This document shows, in pieces, positions 60,124 to 64,000 of a stretch of 64,000 nucleotides of DNA. Origin of the DNA: Phlebopus portentosus (taxonomy: Eukaryota; Basidiomycota; Agaricomycetes; Boletales; Boletinellaceae); the NCBI GenBank assembly GCA_037892935.1, contig JAYXKI010000012.1:1488001-1552000 (forward strand), in the 5' to 3' direction. Numbering within the stretch: the first letter of the stretch is position 1; every line of letters starts with the position of its first letter. The position numbers and the translations under genes were made by a program. A model generated the notes under the pieces. It was not told the origin of the DNA. It saw only the letters and a list, made by a program, of their open reading frames with translations, and did no database searches.

Positions 60124-60524
60124 TGTTAGGCGGACGGCTCAAGGACTGAGTCGAGGCAGGCCAACACAACAACAAACAAGCGTGAATGAGATAATCCCAA
60201 ACACGTCGCTCAGGTCAAGACAGCTAAGACGAGGCTTAAGTCCAGACCGTCGAACGCTAGGTCGCAGTGAAGGTAAGTAGAATAGAAAGACAAGGAACGA
60301 AAGAGTCAAACTATCTACTTATATAGACTTTGGGCGTGGGAAAGGTCTACCCTAATGGGAAGTCACATGACAAGGAATGGGATAATTAGTAAGCGTGATA
60401 GAACATTGTGGAATGTTCCGGCAAAAGGATGAATAAGCGCATAAGAAAAATAAAAGAAAAGAAAAAGAATATTAAAATAAATGGTGACGTCAGAAAAGAA
60501 AAGGAAAATGTTCGAGTCCTTACA
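60124..60524 (-). repeat. E2 5' LTR, copy 2
   Basis: 401 bp, TG...CA. It has one copy of the GTGAAGGTAAGTAGAAT segment, where E1 and E3 LTRs have two. Confidence 0.9.
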
Positions 60525-60529
60525 TCCAG

Positions 60530-60748
60530 TTCTTGGTCAAGTGGGTTGGATATGAGGAAGCGACATGGCAGCCGGAATCCGACGTCAAGGATAATGCACA
60601 GGAATCAATTCAAGAATTCTATCGCAAACATCCTGGAGCTCCACGAAAGTTAACAATACCTCGACAAAGCATGCGAGCACTGTATAGGTTCACGTCGCCA
60701 GAAGGATTATGTGGTTGGTCGGGACGCCCAACCTTGAGAGGGGGGTGA
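60530..60748 (+). pseudogene. End of E1 chromodomain beyond E2, copy 2
   Basis: Continues LQ|FLVKWVGYEEATWQPESD to 'LCGWSGRPTLRGG' and a TGA that overlaps the polypurine tract GAGAGGGGGGTGA (60736-60748). Together with 53985 it rebuilds one chromodomain. Confidence 0.9.
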
Positions 60749-61169
60749 TGTAAGGACTCGAACATTTTCCTTTTCTTTTCTTATGTCATCATTCATTTTA
60801 ATATTCTTTTTCCTTTTCTTTTATTTTTTTCTTATGCGCTTACTCATCCAATTGCCGGAACATTCCACAATGTTCTATCACGCTCACTAATCATCTCATT
60901 CTTTGTCATGTGACTTTCTAATAGAGTAGACCTTTCCCGCACTCAAAGTCTATATAAGTAGATAGTTTGACTCTTTCGTTCCTTGTCTTTCTATTCTACT
61001 TACCTTCACTGCGACATAGGTATCTACTCTTGTATTATTAGTTTGCTGAATTCTACTTACCTTCACTGCGACATAGCGTGCGTATAGCCCGGCGACTCGC
61101 GTTAGCCAGTTGTTTGTTGTTTGTGTTGGCCGCCTCGAGATCGACGCCCGTTAGTCTCGCTGCCTAACA
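60749..61169 (+). repeat. E1 3' LTR, copy 2
   Basis: 421 bp, near-identical to the 5' LTR. Followed directly by gene H sequence. Confidence 0.9.
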
Positions 61170-61994
61170 GACACTTCCCTCCATGCAATGATCCACGGTA
61201 CCTTCTGTCATCCCTCGGCCTGTCTCGTGCAGGCTGGGAGGCGGGCGATGGTGATGCATGGCGAGTCCTTCCAGCACTGGAATTTTCTACACCTGGTTTG
61301 GTCTGTGGATCCCCATCCGCTTGTGCTTGACCAGCGCCAGCTTGGTTTGTAAGCCCCTGCTGCATGCCTATGGCAGTTGAACCTAAGGTGGTCTGCACAG
61401 TTCGCTTTGATTTGTGGTAGTCGAGCAAGTTCAGCTGCTTGGGAACCTCCGAAGCTGTCACGCCCGGAGCTTTACTTAGCTACAAAAGCTCAGAAGCCTC
61501 CAGAATCACATAGATGAGAGTAAGACACGTACTAGGAGCCTTGTATGATCAAAATAATTCTTCATTGTATAATATATATGGGTGCCATCGGCACGAACAT
61601 AACAAACTTCCTCCGGATGCATGCTGCACCGTAGGTTTTGCTTGATCTCCTTAATATGAGGTGCGAGCATTGCATTCAGGTCACCTTTCGTTGCTTCAGC
61701 TGCACTGGTTGGTTTGGTCGCATTCTGAAGTACGCTTCCTGAGCGTTTAGAACCCTTCTAAATGGAACGTAATTCGCGCATCAACATGTGAAAGAGAGAA
61801 AGGCAAACGATCACATTTACCCATTCATTGTTCATGTTCATAAGCACAATTTCGCCTGCACTATCGACCTTGCACTTCTTCTTCAGCTCCTCGAGATACT
61901 TCTTGAACCCTTGCACAAGCTCATCAAGATCTACATCAGATTCGAGATACCGTGGTTGAATCTTTGTCCCAATCTTCTTAAACCACGGACCGGT
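61170..61994 (-). pseudogene. Gene H, 3' part, copy 2 (three exon pieces)
   Basis: Minus-strand exons: up to 61821 (GPWFKKIGTKIQPRYLESDV ... EIVLMNMNNEW), 61757-61533 (KGSKRSGSVLQNATKPTSAA ... CYVRADGTHIYYTMKNYF) and 61479 down to the E1 LTR (SEVPKQLNLLDYHKSKRTVQ, then a G/Q/P/S-rich tail). Introns are 63 bp (GTAAAT...TTTAG, 61820-61758) and 53 bp (GTACGT...TTGTAG, 61532-61480), both in phase 0. Such clean introns indicate a real host gene. The 'C..H..E.CYVRADGTHI' stretch recalls uncharacterised basidiomycete proteins. It is cut at 61994 by E3 and at 61169 by E1. Function unknown. Confidence 0.6.
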
Positions 61995-62467
61995 TGTTAG
62001 GCGGCGAGACTAACAGGCGTCGATCTTGAGGCGGCCAACACAACAACAAACAACTGGCTAATGCGAGTTGCTGGGCTATACACACGCTATGTCGAAGTGA
62101 GGGTAAGTAGAATTCAATAAACTATTAATACAAGAGTAGATACCTATGTCGAAGTGAGGGTAAGTAGAATAGAAAGACAAGGAAACAAACGAGTCAAACT
62201 ATCTACTTATATAGACTTCGAGCCTGGGAAAGGTCTACTCTAATAAGGAGTCACATGATAAGAGAGTGGAGTGATTAGTGAGCGTCATGGTCGGAAGGAG
62301 CAGATTTAGTCATGGCTGATGACTGAAGATGAATAAGCCACGACGGAGAGAACGGAATTAGTAAATGAGGATTAGTAATGTAAAGGAAAGGTGAAATAAA
62401 ATAAAATAAAGCGAAAGATGATATGAGAAAATAAAAGAAAATAAAAGAAAATGTTCGAGTCCTTACA
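61995..62467 (-). repeat. E3 3' LTR, copy 2
   Basis: 473 bp, TGTTAGG...CCTTACA. Cleaner than 30576-31055. Confidence 0.9.
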
Positions 62468-62496
62468 TCACCCCCTCTCAAGGTTGGGCGTCCCGA

Positions 62497-63999
62497 CTAA
62501 CCACATAATCCTTCTGATGATGTGAACCTATACAGTGCTCGCATGCTTTGTCGAGGTATTGTTAACTTTCGTGGAGCTCCAGGATGTTTGCGATAGAATT
62601 CTTGAATTGATTCCTGTGCATTATCCTTGACGTCGGATTCCGGCTGCCATGTCGCTTCCTCATATCCAACCCACTTGACCAAGAATTGGAGCTTTCCTCG
62701 ATGTAGACGTGAGTCGAGTATTTCTTCAACCTCGTACTCTTCCTGTTCGTCAATGATCACTGGCGGAGGTGGAGGCGGCTTCTTCTGTGATTCGAAAAAC
62801 GGTTGAACGGCTGGTTTGAGCAGGATCTCGTTAAAGACGGGATGAACGTGTTTCCATGTCTTTGGGATTTTTAGCTTATACGCGCTCGCGCCCACCTTTT
62901 CCATTACCTCGAATGGGCCAAACCATTTGTCGTCCATCTTCTTCGTCGGTCGGATCGTCTTAATGTTTCGACCATCCAAGAAGACCTTTTGTCCCATCTC
63001 ATATACTACCGACTTTCCGGCATGACGATCATAAAAGCGCTTCATGTCTTCATTGGCCTGGGTCAGATTGGCCTGAGCGAGTTCGTGTATTCCCTTGACA
63101 TGTTTAGCAAACTCTTCTGCTGATAGATTGGACGAGGTCGTTTCAACACCCGTAAAGCCTGAAGGGTGTTGTCCCATGTTGATGAAGAAGGGTGATAGTT
63201 TGGTCGCCGAATGTTTGCGATTGTTGTGCGCAAACTCTGCAAGAGCTAACCAGTCTGCCCAGTCCGACTGTCGATGATTGATGTATAGTCGAAGGTACTG
63301 TTTGAGTTCTTAATTAACTCGTTCCATCTGTCCATCAGTTTGAGGGTGGTATGCCGTTGATGGATTACCTTCGATGTGAAGGAGTTTGTACAACTCCCTC
63401 ATCATCTTCGCATCGAACTGTACCCCTTGGTCGTGGATGATCTTTCGAGGTAAACTGTGCAATCGGAAGACATGGTCCCTATAAATCCTGGCCATCCCTT
63501 CTGCCGTCAATTTCGTCGTCGTTGGTATCGCATGGATTTGTTTGCTGAAGCAGTCGACTACCACACAAATCGCATTAAATCCATTTGACTCCGGCAACTC
63601 TCCGATCAGGTCGACCGTGACAACTTGCCATGGCGCCTCTGGCACCTCGTTAGGGTGCAAAACCTTTGCCCTTGTTGTTCTGAGGGCCTTTGTCCACTGA
63701 CAACGATCGCATCCTCGCACGTAATTCCTGACATCGACGTACATATTAGGCCACCAGAAACCTCTGCTTGCTAGTGCAACGGTCTTGTTTGCTCCTGGGT
63801 GGCCTGCTAACGTTGAGTCGTGACACTCCCTCATCACTTCCTCCCTCACGCTCGTCGGTACGAAAACGTTTTGAAACTTCTTCATCTTTGTCCTCGAGAG
63901 CTTAACCATCACCTCTTTTTTCCACAACCCATCTACGAACACTAAGTTCGTCGGTCTCTCTTCCTCATTCAACTCCATTTGTGCCTTTCGAATCTTTTC
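62497..63999 (-). pseudogene. E3 pol, integrase to chromodomain, copy 2 (partial)
   Basis: From the window edge down: zinc-binding H..H...C..C (AGHPGANKTVALA, GCDRCQWTKAL), catalytic VDLIGELPESNG, then '[12 protein letters not shown]' (the usual HDRG has become HDQG), '[10 protein letters not shown]', a TAA at 63312-63310 where E1 and E2 have CAA, then the GPF region and chromodomain to 62497. The TAA and the R-to-Q change next to a catalytic Asp suggest an inactive copy. Confidence 0.85.
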
Positions 64000-64000
64000 G

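Larger units (their letters stand above)
53986..60524 (-). mobile_element. E2 chromovirus, copy 2, nearly intact, nested in E1
   Basis: LTRs 53986-54386 and 60124-60524 (401 bp each, two differences seen). Target duplication TCCAG at 53981-53985 and 60525-60529, within the E1 chromodomain. Contains primer site, gag, frameshift signal, an open pol and a polypurine tract. Length 6,539 bp. This is the youngest insertion by LTR similarity and nesting. Confidence 0.93.
48021..61169 (+). mobile_element. E1 chromovirus, copy 2 (contains nested E2)
   Basis: 5' LTR 48021-48440, primer site 48442-48452, gag, pol to 53985, E2 insertion 53986-60524, chromodomain end 60530-60748, polypurine tract 60736-60748, 3' LTR 60749-61169. 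Without E2 the element is about 6.6 kb. The bases outside the LTRs are GAGAC and GACAC, so no clean 5-bp target duplication is seen. Confidence 0.9.
41914..64000 (+). repeat. Unit 2 of the direct duplication (continues past window)
   Basis: Partner of 10262 to about 32640. The left joint cuts through the transposase coding region: copy 1 continues into the real C-terminal half, whereas copy 2 joins unrelated sequence. Sequence quality is better here, with long open frames. Confidence 0.85.
61995..64000 (-). mobile_element. E3 chromovirus, copy 2 (runs off window)
   Basis: 3' LTR 61995-62467 with CCGGT at 61990-61994 on its outer side, then chromodomain and integrase. The rest lies beyond the window edge. 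Confidence 0.9.

Noticed and set aside
48016..61174. Five-base target duplication for E1
   Set aside because: Left flank GAGAC and right flank GACAC do not match, so E1's original site is disturbed or the 5' side is recombinant.

Overview
The window looks like a repeat-dense piece of a basidiomycete (Agaricomycete-type) nuclear genome. Evidence: host-like genes carry GT-AG introns of about 47-72 bp; the mobile elements are fungal types (a Plavaka/Tnp2-like CACTA transposase, a Tc1/mariner relative, Ty3/Gypsy chromoviruses, a Ty1/Copia scrap); and one gene has a CDCA7-like 4CXXC zinc finger, a domain common in mushrooms.

Layout. 1-8144: a Copia fragment, a decayed protein-kinase gene, a spliced unknown gene (2209-3121, minus), an inverted-repeat block with ATGGCCGGAT motifs (3366-4045), a 635-bp MITE (4249-4883), and a five-exon zinc-finger gene (6880-8144, plus). 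8812-12321: a broken Plavaka-like transposase gene (minus). 12927-37549: one chromovirus family inserted repeatedly. These are a CpG-depleted remnant D (12927-14677), a lone LTR plus leader (15902-16402), E1 (plus, 16403-29746) with E2 (minus, 22490-29101) nested inside its chromodomain, and E3 (minus, 30576-37549). E3 interrupts a host gene (called gene H here) whose pieces lie at 29747-30570 and 37555-38368. 38444-41662 holds a split Tc1-like transposase with a GC-rich ~184-bp tandem repeat between the halves.

At 41914 the sequence starts over: 41914-64000 repeats 10262 to about 32640 in the same order and orientation, with an offset of about 31.65 kb at the start. This is either a head-to-tail tandem duplication of a 31.65-kb unit or an assembly duplication. 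The second copy is clean (E2 keeps a 1274-codon Pol ORF). The first copy is full of small indels, as expected of poorly corrected long-read sequence.

The chromoviruses explain most of the window. Their gag and pol are joined by what looks like a -1 frameshift signal (GGGTTTT heptamer, 6-nt spacer, 6-bp stem). They lack a tRNA-type primer site and instead carry 11 nt next to the 5' LTR that are exactly complementary to the predicted 5' end of their own RNA, as in Tf1/sushi elements. Every in-frame stop inside E1, and one in E2, is a TGA where a sister copy reads CGA. This points to CpG deamination. No rRNA, tRNA or CRISPR array was seen.
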